Shown here piece after piece: positions 41,150 through 49,947 of a DNA stretch of 64,000 bases. A program made the position numbers and the translations under genes. This stretch comes from Streptomyces hygroscopicus subsp. hygroscopicus (GTDB lineage Bacteria; Actinomycetota; Actinomycetes; Streptomycetales; Streptomycetaceae). The notes beneath the pieces were generated by a model. That model made no database searches. It had not been told where the DNA came from and worked only from the letters and a program-made list of their open reading frames with translations. How positions within the stretch are numbered: the stretch's first letter is position 1; every line of letters begins with the position of its first letter. The stretch is taken from positions 429,987-493,986 of the forward strand of contig NZ_BSSM01000005.1 of NCBI RefSeq assembly GCF_030269125.1, written 5' to 3'.

Positions 41150-42586
41150 ATGCCCCAGGACGTCATCGCCCTCACCTCGCAGATGCCGGACATCAAGACG
41201 CTGCTGGCCGCACTGCACGCCGGCGGCCCGGACCTGCGCGTGAACCGAGCAGCTGGGGGATCCGTGGCCCAGTTGTGCACGGACGACGGAAAGCTCCTGG
41301 TCTCCGTGGAGGCCCCCCGCTACCTGCAAGTGCCGGGCGAGACGGAGCGGCTGCTGGGACCTGGCGTTCGGACAGAGGGACCGGTGTGGTGGACCGAGGT
41401 GCGGGCGTCCACCGCCATCGCAGAAGCCAGGCTGCTCGCCGGCTCGGTCGCGGGACGGCTGACAACGCTGCTCGGCGGCATCACATGGCCGCCTGAAGCC
41501 GCCCATACCGACGTCGTGGCCGTCCCGGCCACGGGCGAGGTGACGGTCCCGCCCGCTGACGTGGACGTACTGACCGACGCGGATGTGCTGACCGACAAGA
41601 GCGTCATCGTCATCTACGACCGCCCGGTCGTAGCCGCCACGACATGGCTGACCGAGGCGGTGCGAACGGCGGCACAGAGTCGACGGGAGCTGCATCTCGT
41701 CACCTCCCCCAAGACCCGGCTGAGCCTGCCCACCCGCACCGTGCTGGAGCGCATGCCCGCACGCTGGGTCGTACGCCACCCCGAGAACGGCTACTACGAC
41801 GGCCTCTCCGGAGCCGTACTGCGCTGGCACGACGGACGCTTCACCCCCGCTGCCGACAACGGCCTCCAGATCGCGGACGCCTTCCAACCCCCGCCCGGCA
41901 AGGGGGGTGAACGGCAGTTGCTGCTGTCCATCCGCACCATCCACCCCGTCCAGGAGCACCTGCTACTCGGTGGCGCTCTGGAGGACGCCTGGCAGACCCT
42001 CACCGGACTGCCGCCGGCCGGATGGGCCACCGCCGAGCCCGTCAACGTCCCTTGGTCGCCAAGGCAACTGACCGACCTGGCCCGCAGCCGCGCCCGCCAG
42101 GCCCAGCCCACCTGGACTGTCGCCGTAGGCACCGCCGACCGCCCTGCAATCGCCACGTTGAGCATCGCTCACACGCGAGACGGCGTAGAGGAGCACATCA
42201 CCCTGGCTCTCGGCTACGCCGCCGACGAGCGAGCACCGATCGAGCTCCTGCCCGAACTCGCCGAATCCCTCGCCGCCAGGCACAACCTCGCCACAATGAT
42301 CAGCGAACTGCGTGCGGCGCGCGCCGACCTGACCACTCCGGCCCACTACGAACCGCCGTCGATCCCGGTCTCTCTTACTCTCGGCACGGACGCCGTGGCC
42401 GATCTCGGCATTGGTCATGCCCGCAATGCCCTGCCGGACAGCACCTGCACCGAACTCGGCCCGGCCGGTCGCCCCGCCCTGCACTACCCGCTCGGCGACG
42501 GCACCGACCCCGTCGCCTGGCAACGCCTGCGACACATCAACGAACACCTGAAACGTGAAGGCGGGGCTGCTTCCCGACCGTCCTGA
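41150..42586 (+). CDS. DUF6177 family protein
   Basis: 478 aa, ATG at 41150. Opening DVIALTSQMPDIKTLLAALH, then QLCTDDGKLLVSVEAPRYLQ, VWWTEVRASTAIAEA and LLGGITWPP are typical of DUF6177, a Streptomyces family linked to ESX loci. A PARWVVRHPENGYYDGLSG segment lies in the middle. No signal peptide or membrane helix. Role unknown; a cytoplasmic partner of secretion is possible. It is separated from the immunity gene by 258 bp without a gene. Confidence 0.8.
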   Translation: MPQDVIALTSQMPDIKTLLAALHAGGPDLRVNRAAGGSVAQLCTDDGKLLVSVEAPRYLQVPGETERLLGPGVRTEGPVWWTEVRASTAIAEARLLAGSVAGRLTTLLGGITWPPEAAHTDVVAVPATGEVTVPPADVDVLTDADVLTDKSVIVIYDRPVVAATTWLTEAVRTAAQSRRELHLVTSPKTRLSLPTRTVLERMPARWVVRHPENGYYDGLSGAVLRWHDGRFTPAADNGLQIADAFQPPPGKGGERQLLLSIRTIHPVQEHLLLGGALEDAWQTLTGLPPAGWATAEPVNVPWSPRQLTDLARSRARQAQPTWTVAVGTADRPAIATLSIAHTRDGVEEHITLALGYAADERAPIELLPELAESLAARHNLATMISELRAARADLTTPAHYEPPSIPVSLTLGTDAVADLGIGHARNALPDSTCTELGPAGRPALHYPLGDGTDPVAWQRLRHINEHLKREGGAASRPS

Positions 42587-42589
42587 CGG

Positions 42590-42730
42590 CCACTGCCCCA
42601 TCGGCTCCAGCAGCGGTACCTGGATTGGCAGCTCGACGACCCTGCTGGTCGGGGTGTCGAAGCCGTCCGACCGATCCGGGACGCTATCGAGCGACGCTTA
42701 CGCAGCCTGCTCGCCGATCTTGGCAATCCG
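42590..42730 (+). pseudogene. C-terminal fragment of ArsC-type arsenate reductase
   Basis: The frame reads RYLDWQLDDPAGRGVEAVRP, then IRDAIERRLRSLLADLG. This is the C-terminal helix region of the low-molecular-weight-phosphatase-type ArsC, where YxDW-x-DPAG is conserved. The N-terminal catalytic Cys loop is absent; the fragment directly abuts the end of the DUF6177 gene. No other ars gene is nearby. Confidence 0.65.
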
Positions 42731-42760
42731 GCGGCGCGTGGTGGCCGTCAGCCGCGCCAG

Positions 42761-43579
42761 TCAGTCACCAAACAGGCTCTCCTGGACGTACTCGACGACA
42801 TTCGCCTTCGGGCGGAACAGGCCCAGCAGCATGAAGGTCTTGGGGTGGGCCGCGATGTTGCCGACGAAGAAGTGGACGGCACGGTCAGGAGCGAACATCG
42901 ACTCGTACCAGCGCTCCCGCAACTTGTCCTGCAGGGCGTGTTCGCCGTACTTGCGCAGGAACTTGCGGTACGACGCGCCGGCCTCCCAGTCCTTCAGCGC
43001 CATGTCGTGCGTGGGGCAGTCGGCGTCCGCGCAGCGGAACTTGTAGCGGAATTCCAGAGGTACCCACTCAAGCCGGTCCAGGTCCTGTTCGAAGAGGTCG
43101 AGTTGGTCGGCCAGCGCGGCCTTGGACTCAGGCCAGGGCTCTGCCGCCGCCAGCCGGAAGCTGACCTCCCTGGGCCGGAACACGCCGAGTGAGATCCCGC
43201 GCTCCTCCTGGTCCCTCTTGATCGCACACAGGGACGGCGAGACGAGCGGCTCGACGTACTTGTACCGCTGCTTCCAGTCGCCGTCCGCCGGCACCTCGCC
43301 CACGATCTTGAGGGTGTCGAGGTCTGGCCGCAGACTTTCGGGCCGCGAGTCACGCTTGCCGTGCGGCTCGACGTCGACCTCGATGATCGAGTACTTGGAG
43401 AACTGAGCCTCCTCCGCGAGGAGCCGAAACGGCACCGGAAAGAGCCGTACGTGCTGTGGTGCGCCCTGGTCCAGCCGTATGCCTGCCACGCAGCTGGTCT
43501 CGCGGTACTTGTTGGACAGCTCCGGATACGTCTTGACGGTGATCATGATCGTCGCGCGCTGCCGATTCCCCGATCCCAT
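42761..43579 (-). CDS. Conserved protein of unknown function, paired with HTH-DUF488 gene
   Basis: 272 aa, ATG at 43579. Opens MGSGNRQRATIMITVKTYPE, then YRETSCVAGIRLDQGAPQHV and RLFPVPFRLLAEEAQFSKYS, VDVEPHGKRDSRPESLRPDL. A Cys pair in FRCADADCPTHDMALKDWE could bind metal. The C-terminus has VHFFVGNIAAHPKTFMLLGL. No signal peptide. I do not recognise a named family. It lies 87 bp downstream of the HTH-DUF488 gene on the same strand, which suggests a two-gene unit, perhaps nucleic-acid-related. Confidence 0.75.
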   Translation of the reverse strand: MGSGNRQRATIMITVKTYPELSNKYRETSCVAGIRLDQGAPQHVRLFPVPFRLLAEEAQFSKYSIIEVDVEPHGKRDSRPESLRPDLDTLKIVGEVPADGDWKQRYKYVEPLVSPSLCAIKRDQEERGISLGVFRPREVSFRLAAAEPWPESKAALADQLDLFEQDLDRLEWVPLEFRYKFRCADADCPTHDMALKDWEAGASYRKFLRKYGEHALQDKLRERWYESMFAPDRAVHFFVGNIAAHPKTFMLLGLFRPKANVVEYVQESLFGD

Positions 43580-43666
43580 GGTTGCCCCCTCCACAGATCT
43601 CCCCGATCCGATTGGAGGAGAGGCATGCGCCACTGGCAAGGGCGCGTGCAGGGGCGAGGGCTGAAG

Positions 43667-44347
43667 TCAGGCCAGGGGGATCACGGGCACAGCGGCCCGC
43701 TCGCGGACCGTCTCCAGGACGACCTGCCGGTGGCACCGGGTCTCGTCCTTCTCGAAGCACAGCACCGCGACCCGCGACTGCTGGGCGTGCTCTGCCAGGC
43801 GGCCGAGATCGGCCTGCGCCTCCTCGGACCGCAGCACATCACGGAAGCGGGCCCGGCCCACGTCCAGGCGGCCGTCCCAGAACGGCGCCCGGTTCTCCTT
43901 GGGATTCCCCAGGCCACGCAGGTGGGTGTACTCGATGCCGGCCTCGCCCAGCGCCTCCCCGAGGCGGGTCTTGCTGAAGCCCTTCTTGCGGCTGATCGGC
44001 GTCAGCCGGACGTCCGCCACCACATCGATACGGCTGTCGAGGAGCGAGGCGACGAACGAGTCGATGTCCCGCCCTTCGTAACCGGCGGACCACAGGCCGG
44101 GCGTGACGTGGGTCTCCCGGAACAGATCATCCAGGGAGACCTCAAGAGCCTCTGAGACCGCGCCGACGGTGAAGAAACCTGGCTGGATCGCTCCCTCGCC
44201 CTCCAGGCGGGCCAGGGTCCTGGTGCTGATACAGGCTTCCTTGGCGAGCCGCTCCCGCGACCACCCACGGGCTTCCCGCAGAGCCCGCACTCGCTGGGCG
44301 AGCGCGCGAGCGTGGTCGTGAGGACGCGCTGAGTGATGGCCTGCCAT
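43667..44347 (-). CDS. XRE-type HTH plus DUF488 domain protein
   Basis: 226 aa, ATG at 44347. Residues 15-75 form an XRE helix-turn-helix (LREARGWSRERLAKEACIST, RTLARLEGEG). Residues about 85-226 form a DUF488 domain: LWSAGYEGRDIDSFVASLLD, VVADVRLTPISRKKGFSKTR, and the conserved CFEKDETRCHRQVV. DUF488 is of unknown function. Joining it to a DNA-binding domain implies a sensor-regulator. It follows tRNA-Pro and a strong hairpin. Confidence 0.85.
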   Translation of the reverse strand: MAGHHSARPHDHARALAQRVRALREARGWSRERLAKEACISTRTLARLEGEGAIQPGFFTVGAVSEALEVSLDDLFRETHVTPGLWSAGYEGRDIDSFVASLLDSRIDVVADVRLTPISRKKGFSKTRLGEALGEAGIEYTHLRGLGNPKENRAPFWDGRLDVGRARFRDVLRSEEAQADLGRLAEHAQQSRVAVLCFEKDETRCHRQVVLETVRERAAVPVIPLA

Positions 44348-44538
44348 GTGTCGTGATCCTAATGGCGGTTGAGGCGGGCGGGCATGGTGTTCCCGGCCAG
44401 TCCACAGGGCCGGATTCGCGAACGCGCAGGTCCGAGTGCCCTCAGCTGTCGCACTCCATGCAGCCTCACCGGGCACTCTCTGGGAGAAGCCGACCAAGAT
44501 CTTCTCCCGGGTTTCTCCCAAACGATCTCCGGAAACCC

Positions 44539-44577
44539 GTCAGGGCCACCTACTAGTGACTAGTAGGTGGCCCTGAC
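44539..44577. terminator. 18-bp perfect hairpin downstream of tRNA-Pro
   Basis: Arms 44539-44556 and 44560-44577 are perfectly complementary with a 3-nt loop (TGA). The hairpin lies 15 bp beyond the tRNA-Pro 3' end on the minus strand. It is most simply the tRNA terminator; such length and perfection is unusual. Confidence 0.75.
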
Positions 44578-44591
44578 CTGGTACTACGGCG

Positions 44592-44665
44592 TCGGGGTGG
44601 CGGGATTTGAACCCACGACCTCTTCGTCCCGAACGAAGCGCGCTGCCAAGCTGCGCTACACCCCG
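44592..44665 (-). tRNA. tRNA-Pro (anticodon CGG)
   Basis: 74 nt on the minus strand. Acceptor stem CGGGGTG/CACCCCG with discriminator A; no CCA encoded. D-arm GTAGCGCAGCTTGGCAGCGC; anticodon arm CTTCG-TTCGGGA-CGAAG giving CGG; T-arm with TTCAAAT loop. It reads CCG proline codons, abundant in this GC-rich genome. tRNA genes are common integration sites, and this one marks the edge of the ESX/DUF488 accessory block. Confidence 0.96.
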
Positions 44666-44732
44666 GTGTCACTGCTTCTCGCGGCGACGTCGTTTACTTT
44701 AGCCCACTGGGGGCCAGGAAACGAAATCCGAT

Positions 44733-45461
44733 TCAGAGGCGGCGGCGGAACGGGGTCGGGCGGGTGTGGTCCAGGGCCACGAGGAGGACCGCCAAGGCGT
44801 AGATCGCGAGGCCCAGGAGGAGGGCGTTGGCCAGGGTGGCGCGGTAGCCGTGGGCCGAGGCGTTCAGGAAGGGGTAGAGGTAGGGGGCGCCGCGGGTGAG
44901 GTAGAAGGCCAGGTAGGCCAGGGGGTAGAGGAGCCAGGTCGTGGGCTGGCGCAGGTGCAGGCGGGCGGCCGGGGTCAGGCACAGCCAGTCCAGCAGGGCC
45001 GCCGCCGGGGCCACCGTGTGGAGGAGCTGGAGGGTGATCCACTGGGTGTGCCAGCGCTCCGGGGGCGCCGGGGACGCCGCCATGGAGAACGTGGTCCGGG
45101 CCAGCAGCAGGTGGTACGTCAGCGCGGACACCAGGGCGTACAGGAGGGCCGCGCCCGTCAGCCAGGACGGGAGGGGACGGCGGGCACGCCAGGCGCGGGA
45201 GGCCGACAGGAGCATCGTCAGCGTCAACAGCGCGCTCGCCTGCACGGCGAAGTGGCTCAGCGCGTGGGCCGGGGTGGCGGCCGACACCGCCAGGACGACG
45301 CCCGCCGCCGCGGCCAGCGCCGTCAGCAGGCGGAACAGCGCCGTCCCGGGTCGGTGGGAGGGGGCCAGCACCGCCCTGGCCGGGGCCGGGGAACGCGGCA
45401 GCAGCGGGGACGCCGTGACCGCGGGCAGGTCCCGGATCTCCCTGGGTATCGGGGCCGTCAT
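44733..45461 (-). CDS. Pr6Pr family membrane protein
   Basis: 242 aa, ATG at 45461. Six to seven helices follow a polar N-terminus of about 40 residues. Conserved features of the family: SHFAVQASALLTLTMLLSAS, LVSALTYHLLLA, RWHTQWITLQLLHTVAPAAA and LYPLAYLAFYLTRG, with Tyr/Pro in PYLYPFLNASAHGY. Function not established. Single-gene unit, likely part of the conserved core. Confidence 0.82.
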   Translation of the reverse strand: MTAPIPREIRDLPAVTASPLLPRSPAPARAVLAPSHRPGTALFRLLTALAAAAGVVLAVSAATPAHALSHFAVQASALLTLTMLLSASRAWRARRPLPSWLTGAALLYALVSALTYHLLLARTTFSMAASPAPPERWHTQWITLQLLHTVAPAAALLDWLCLTPAARLHLRQPTTWLLYPLAYLAFYLTRGAPYLYPFLNASAHGYRATLANALLLGLAIYALAVLLVALDHTRPTPFRRRL

Positions 45462-45516
45462 GCCCTCACGCTAGGAAGCGGGAGGCGCGAGGGCCATGCG
45501 GCTTGCTCCAGGTGGG

Positions 45517-46446
45517 CTAGGACGCCCTCGGGACCAGCGTCAGCAGCGTCGCCTCCGGGGGGCACGCGAAGCGGACCGGGGTGTAGCGGTTGGTGCCGCA
45601 GCCCGCCGAGACGTGGAGGTAGGAGGTACGCCCCTCCGCCGTGTGCGTGGACAGGCCCTTCACCCGGTCCGTGTCCAGGTCGCAGTTGGTGACCAGGGCT
45701 CCGTAGAAGGGGATGCACAACTGGCCGCCGTGCGTGTGGCCGGCGAGGATCAGCGGGTAGTCGTCCGCCGTGAACGCGTCCAGGACGCGCAGGTAGGGGG
45801 CGTGCACCACGCCGAGCGAGAAGTCGTACGACTCCGTCGGGCCGCCCGCGACCCTCGCGTAGCGGTCGCGCTTGATGTGGGGGTCGTCCAGGCCGGTCAG
45901 CTCGATGGACACGCCCTCGATCTTCAGGGCGCCGCGGGTGTTGGTCAGGTTCACCCAGCCCGCCTCGTCGAAGCCGTCCCGCAGGTCCTCCCACGGGTTG
46001 TGGATCGCGCCCACCGCCGGCGCGTTGCCGTTCAGGCCGTGGCGGCCGTTCGCCTTCTCCATCAGGTAGCGGGCGGGGTTGCGGAGTTTGGGGCCGTAGT
46101 AGTCGTTCGAGCCGAAGACGTACGCCCCCGGGAACTCCATCAGCGGGCCCAGCGCGTCCAGCACCTCCGGGACGCCCTCCGGGTCCGACAGGTTGTCGCC
46201 CGTGTTGATCACGAAGTCCGGGCGCAGGCCCGCGAGCGAGCGCAGCCAGCGCTGCTTCTTGCGCTGGCCGCCGACCATGTGGATGTCGGAGACCTGGAGG
46301 ACGCGCAGCGGGTGCATGCCCGGCGGCAGGACGGGGACGGTCACCCGTCGCAGCCGGAAGGAGCGGGCCTCGAAGCCCACCGCGTAGACCAGACCGGCGG
46401 CGCCTGCCGCCATGATTCCCAGGGGAACTCCGTATCGCGCGCGCAT
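45517..46446 (-). CDS. Metallophosphoesterase, membrane-anchored
   Basis: 309 aa, ATG at 46446. An N-terminal helix (YGVPLGIMAAGAAGLVYAVG) anchors the protein. The calcineurin-type metal site motifs are VLQVSDIHM (DxH), NTGDNLSD (GDN), FGSNDYYG (GN-D), and LAGHTHGGQL (GHTHGG). YaeI-like proteins of this group hydrolyse phosphoesters at the membrane. Substrate unknown. Divergent from the YqeY gene by 107 bp. Confidence 0.92.
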   Translation of the reverse strand: MRARYGVPLGIMAAGAAGLVYAVGFEARSFRLRRVTVPVLPPGMHPLRVLQVSDIHMVGGQRKKQRWLRSLAGLRPDFVINTGDNLSDPEGVPEVLDALGPLMEFPGAYVFGSNDYYGPKLRNPARYLMEKANGRHGLNGNAPAVGAIHNPWEDLRDGFDEAGWVNLTNTRGALKIEGVSIELTGLDDPHIKRDRYARVAGGPTESYDFSLGVVHAPYLRVLDAFTADDYPLILAGHTHGGQLCIPFYGALVTNCDLDTDRVKGLSTHTAEGRTSYLHVSAGCGTNRYTPVRFACPPEATLLTLVPRAS

Positions 46447-46553
46447 ATGACCATCGTGTCAGACCACAGGGGCCCGGTGGGACCGCGCGCCCTTAGCCCG
46501 CCCCCCCGAAATCGGCGGGCGTCCGCCGTCCCACACCTGCGACAATCGACCAC

Positions 46554-47021
46554 ATGACCACCACGCTCAAGTCGAAGCTGCAGGACGACCTCAACTCCGC
46601 GATCAAGGAGCGCAACGAGCTCCGCTCCTCGACGCTCCGGCTGACGCTCGCCGCGATCACCAAGGAGGAGGTCGCGGGCAAGGAGAAGCGGGAGCTGTCC
46701 GACGACGAGGTCCTCAAGGTGATCACCCGCGAGGCGAAGAAGCGCCGGGAGGCGGCCGACGCCTTCGCGCAGGGCGGTCGTGCCGAGTCGGCCGAGCGGG
46801 AGAAGGCGGAGGGCGAGGTCCTCGCCGAGTACCTGCCCAAGCAGATGACCGACGAGGAGCTGGACGCGATCGTCGCCGAGGCCGTCGCGGAGGCGAGGGC
46901 GGCGGGCGCCGAGGGGCCGAGGGCCATGGGTGCCGTCATGAAGATCGTCAACCCCAAGGTGGCCGGCCAGGCCGAGGGCGGCCGCGTCGCCGCCGCGGTG
47001 AAGAAGCTCCTCCAGGGCTGA
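46554..47021 (+). CDS. GatB/YqeY domain-containing protein
   Basis: 155 aa, ATG at 46554. KSKLQDDLNSAIKERNELRS, DDEVLKVITREAKKRREAAD, LAEYLPKQMTDEELDAIV and MGAVMKIVNPKVAGQAEGGR cover the whole YqeY domain, which resembles the tail of GatB and may bind tRNA. It ends at a strong terminator. Confidence 0.93.
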   Translation: MTTTLKSKLQDDLNSAIKERNELRSSTLRLTLAAITKEEVAGKEKRELSDDEVLKVITREAKKRREAADAFAQGGRAESAEREKAEGEVLAEYLPKQMTDEELDAIVAEAVAEARAAGAEGPRAMGAVMKIVNPKVAGQAEGGRVAAAVKKLLQG

Positions 47022-47086
47022 CAGGCTGACCCGACCCCGTCACGGAGGCGCCGCGCCCCGTCCCGCGGAAGCAGCACAGGACGCCC

Positions 47087-47137
47087 GTACGGCGGTGGGG
47101 CCGCACCCCGAAGAAGGGTGCGGCCCCACCGCCGTAC
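47087..47137. terminator. 22-bp perfect bidirectional terminator
   Basis: Arms 47087-47108 and 47116-47137 are perfectly complementary with a 7-nt loop. They lie between the convergent ends of yqeY (47021) and the PBP gene (47159), serving both. Confidence 0.88.
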
Positions 47138-47158
47138 TCCGCCGTACTCCCGGACGAC

Positions 47159-49453
47159 CTAGCGGCGACCCCCGGTCCCGCCGTTCGCCCGCCCGTTGGG
47201 CCCGCCGTTCGTCTGCCCCTGGATGGTGTTCGCGGGCGGCGTCGGCACCGCCCCGCCGATGTCACCGGTGCCGCCGGTCAGGCCGCCGAGCAGGCCGCCG
47301 ATCAGCTGTCCCTGGTTGCCGCCCGTGGCGCCCGGCCGGCCGCCGTTGCCCCGGCCCTGGTTGTTGTCCCCGGAGCCCTTGTCGTCCGGGATGTCGACCA
47401 GGTTGAAGTCCTCCACCGGCTTGCCCTCCAGGGCGCCGTTCATCATGTCGCGCCAGATCGGGCCGGGGACCTCACCGCCGTAGACCTTGTCGTGCGGGAT
47501 GCCGCCGATGGTGATGTTGATCATGTGGCGCCGGTGCTGCGGGTCGCCGACCCAGACCGCGCCCGCCATGTTCGGGGTGTAGCCGACGAACCAGGCGGCG
47601 AAGCGCTCGTCCGTCGTACCGGTCTTGCCCGCGCTCGGGCGGTCGCCGAGGCCGGCCTCCTGGCCGGTGCCGTCCTCGACCACGCCCTTGAGGAGCGTGC
47701 TGACGGTGTCCGCGGTCTTCTCGGACATCGCGCGCGAGCAGGTCGAGCGCGGCACCGGCAGGGACTTCACCTGGCTTCCGGTGGTCCGGGTGACCGACTC
47801 GATGGCGATCGGGGTGCAGTACATGCCGCGCGAGGCGAAGGTGGCGTACGCGCTCGCCATGGTCAGCGGGGACATCTCCTGGGTGCCGAGCGCGATCGAG
47901 GGGGCCTGGTCGATCTTGCGGCCGTCGGCGCGCGCCACGCCCATCTTCTTCGCCATGTCGATCACCGGGCAGATGCCGATGTCGCCGATCAGCTGCACGT
48001 AGTAGGTGTTGACCGACTTGGCGGTCGCCTCCTTCATGCCGTACGGCCCGTGCTCCGACTCGTTCTCGTTGGTCAGCGTGGCCGGCTTGGCCGGGTCGTT
48101 GCGCCAGGTCCTGCCGTTGCAGGCGGCCACCGGGCTCGGGTACGGCATCTCGTACGGCGACGAGTACTCCTGCGTCGGGGGCTTGCCGCCCTCGATCGCG
48201 GCCGCGGCGACGATCGGCTTGAACGTCGAACCGGGCTGGTAGCCGGCGCCGCCGCCCATGTCCTGGTTCACCGACAGGTTGATCTGCGTCTCGTCCGTCC
48301 CGAAGCCGTACGGCCGCGACTGGCCCATGGCGAGGATCTTGCCGGTGCCGGGCTCGACGATCGTCGCGGCCGTCGCCACCGGGTCGGACTTGTAGACGTG
48401 GTCCTTGATGGAGTTCTGCACGGACTGCTGGGCCTGCGGGTCCAGCGTCGTACGGATCGTCAGACCGCCCTGGTTCCAGAGCTTGGCCCGAGCCTCCTTG
48501 GTCTTGCCGAAGACCGGGTCGGTGAGGAAGACCTCGCGCACGTAGTCGCAGAAGAAGCCGGCGCCCTGGACCGCGGTGATGCAGCCGTTCTTGGGCCGGC
48601 TGGGGTGCAGTCCGAGCGGCTGCCGCTTGGCCTGCGCGGCCTCCTGCGGGGAGATGTCGCCCAGCTCCGCCATGCGCTGGAGGACGATGTTGCGCCGCTT
48701 GGTGGCCTCCGCCTCGTCGTTGACGGGGTCGTAGCGGCTCGGCGACTGCACGATGCCGGCCAGCAGCGCGGACTCCTGGAGGTTCAGGTCCTTGGCGTGC
48801 TTGGAGAAGTACCGCTGGGAGGCGGCCTCCACGCCGTAGGCCTGCTCGCCGAAGAAGGTGATGTTCAGGTAGTTCTCGAGGATCTTCTTCTTGCCGAGCT
48901 GTTCCTCGATCTGGATCGCGTACTTCAGCTCGCGGACCTTGCGGCCCATGGTCTGCTGGGTGGCCTCGGCGACCTTCGTCGGGTCGTCGCCGGCCTCCTC
49001 GATGAAGTAGTTCTTCACCAGCTGCTGGGTGAGCGTGGAGGCGCCCTGCGCGACCCCGCCCTCCTGCGCGTTCTTGTTCAGGGCGCGCAGCACGCCCTTG
49101 AGGTCGATCGCGCCGTGCTGGTAGAAGCGCGAGTCCTCGATCGCGACGATCGCCTTCTGCATGTACGGCGAGATGTCCTTGAGGTCGACCACCGTACGGT
49201 CGCGGGAGTACACGCTCGCGATCTGCCGGCCGCCGGCGTCCAGGATCGTGGTGCGCTGGCTCAGCTGCGGACTCTTCAGGTTGGCCGGGATCTCGTCGAA
49301 GCTCTTGACCGAGCCCTTGGCCGCGAGGCCCAGCGCGCCGGCCGCGGGCAGCGCGATGCCGGCCATCACGGCTCCCGCGAGGACACTGACACCGAGGAAC
49401 TTCGCGGCCTGCTGCAACGGCGACAGACCACCGCCCGAGCGCTTCTTTGGCAT
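47159..49453 (-). CDS. Class A penicillin-binding protein (bifunctional)
   Basis: 764 aa, ATG at 49453. One N-terminal helix (about 17-46) is followed by the glycosyltransferase domain (about 85-260): AIEDSRFYQHGAIDLKGVLR with the catalytic Glu, GASTLTQQLVKNYF and KKKILENYLN. The transpeptidase domain (about 345-650) has SxxK in QPGSTFKPI, SxN in KSVNTYY and KTGTT. The tail (660-764) is Asn/Gly/Pro-rich. It polymerises and crosslinks peptidoglycan outside the membrane. It is divergent from wblA across a long spacer. Confidence 0.95.
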   Translation of the reverse strand: MPKKRSGGGLSPLQQAAKFLGVSVLAGAVMAGIALPAAGALGLAAKGSVKSFDEIPANLKSPQLSQRTTILDAGGRQIASVYSRDRTVVDLKDISPYMQKAIVAIEDSRFYQHGAIDLKGVLRALNKNAQEGGVAQGASTLTQQLVKNYFIEEAGDDPTKVAEATQQTMGRKVRELKYAIQIEEQLGKKKILENYLNITFFGEQAYGVEAASQRYFSKHAKDLNLQESALLAGIVQSPSRYDPVNDEAEATKRRNIVLQRMAELGDISPQEAAQAKRQPLGLHPSRPKNGCITAVQGAGFFCDYVREVFLTDPVFGKTKEARAKLWNQGGLTIRTTLDPQAQQSVQNSIKDHVYKSDPVATAATIVEPGTGKILAMGQSRPYGFGTDETQINLSVNQDMGGGAGYQPGSTFKPIVAAAAIEGGKPPTQEYSSPYEMPYPSPVAACNGRTWRNDPAKPATLTNENESEHGPYGMKEATAKSVNTYYVQLIGDIGICPVIDMAKKMGVARADGRKIDQAPSIALGTQEMSPLTMASAYATFASRGMYCTPIAIESVTRTTGSQVKSLPVPRSTCSRAMSEKTADTVSTLLKGVVEDGTGQEAGLGDRPSAGKTGTTDERFAAWFVGYTPNMAGAVWVGDPQHRRHMINITIGGIPHDKVYGGEVPGPIWRDMMNGALEGKPVEDFNLVDIPDDKGSGDNNQGRGNGGRPGATGGNQGQLIGGLLGGLTGGTGDIGGAVPTPPANTIQGQTNGGPNGRANGGTGGRR

Positions 49454-49947
49454 GGGGGCAGCCTAATCCGTACTCCTGAGCGTTCCGAGGGAGCGGCTTG
49501 CCTTCGGGATGTTCCGGCACCGGTGCGGAGCACCGCGTGCTGCCTGACCTGCCTACGTTTCCATTTCCCGGACAGGCGCGCAGCCCTTGGCCTAAGCTGC
49601 TCCCAACTGTCACAGCAATGCGGCCCCGTACCACTCCGTCCGGCGTCCCGAATCGTTGCGATCCACCCGTGCCGGCCGCCGAGGCGTGTCCGTTTGCGCC
49701 TCGTGTGTCATGTGGTGTCCGCTGTGGCGCACCGTAGCTGTCCTGATTTGCCGGGACAGTCGCATATGTCGCCAGCTCACTCCCGCGGGTGATCTGCCGC
49801 TTACCCATAGTCCGTTCGGGCCATTCAAGATTGGGCCCGAAGGGGGTGTTGCGCTGTGTCCACCTTCCGTAACGTCCTCAACTGGCTGCGGTGAATATGC
49901 CGCTGCCGCCGTGGGGGAGCCTCGATTCGGGAGAGGACGGCGCCGGT
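49454..49947. promoter_or_regulatory. Long upstream region of wblA
   Basis: 494 bp between the PBP start and the wblA start. It carries the promoters of both genes. Less GC-rich patches (about 49770-49870) point to the wblA promoter. The wblA regulators known in Streptomyces (such as AdpA, BldD) were not located by eye. An in-frame GTG at 49891 would add 19 residues to WblA. Confidence 0.55.

Noticed and set aside
47492..49792. 766-codon plus-strand ORF opposite the PBP gene
   Set aside because: Val/Arg/Gly/Asp-rich shadow; the opposite strand is a complete class A PBP.
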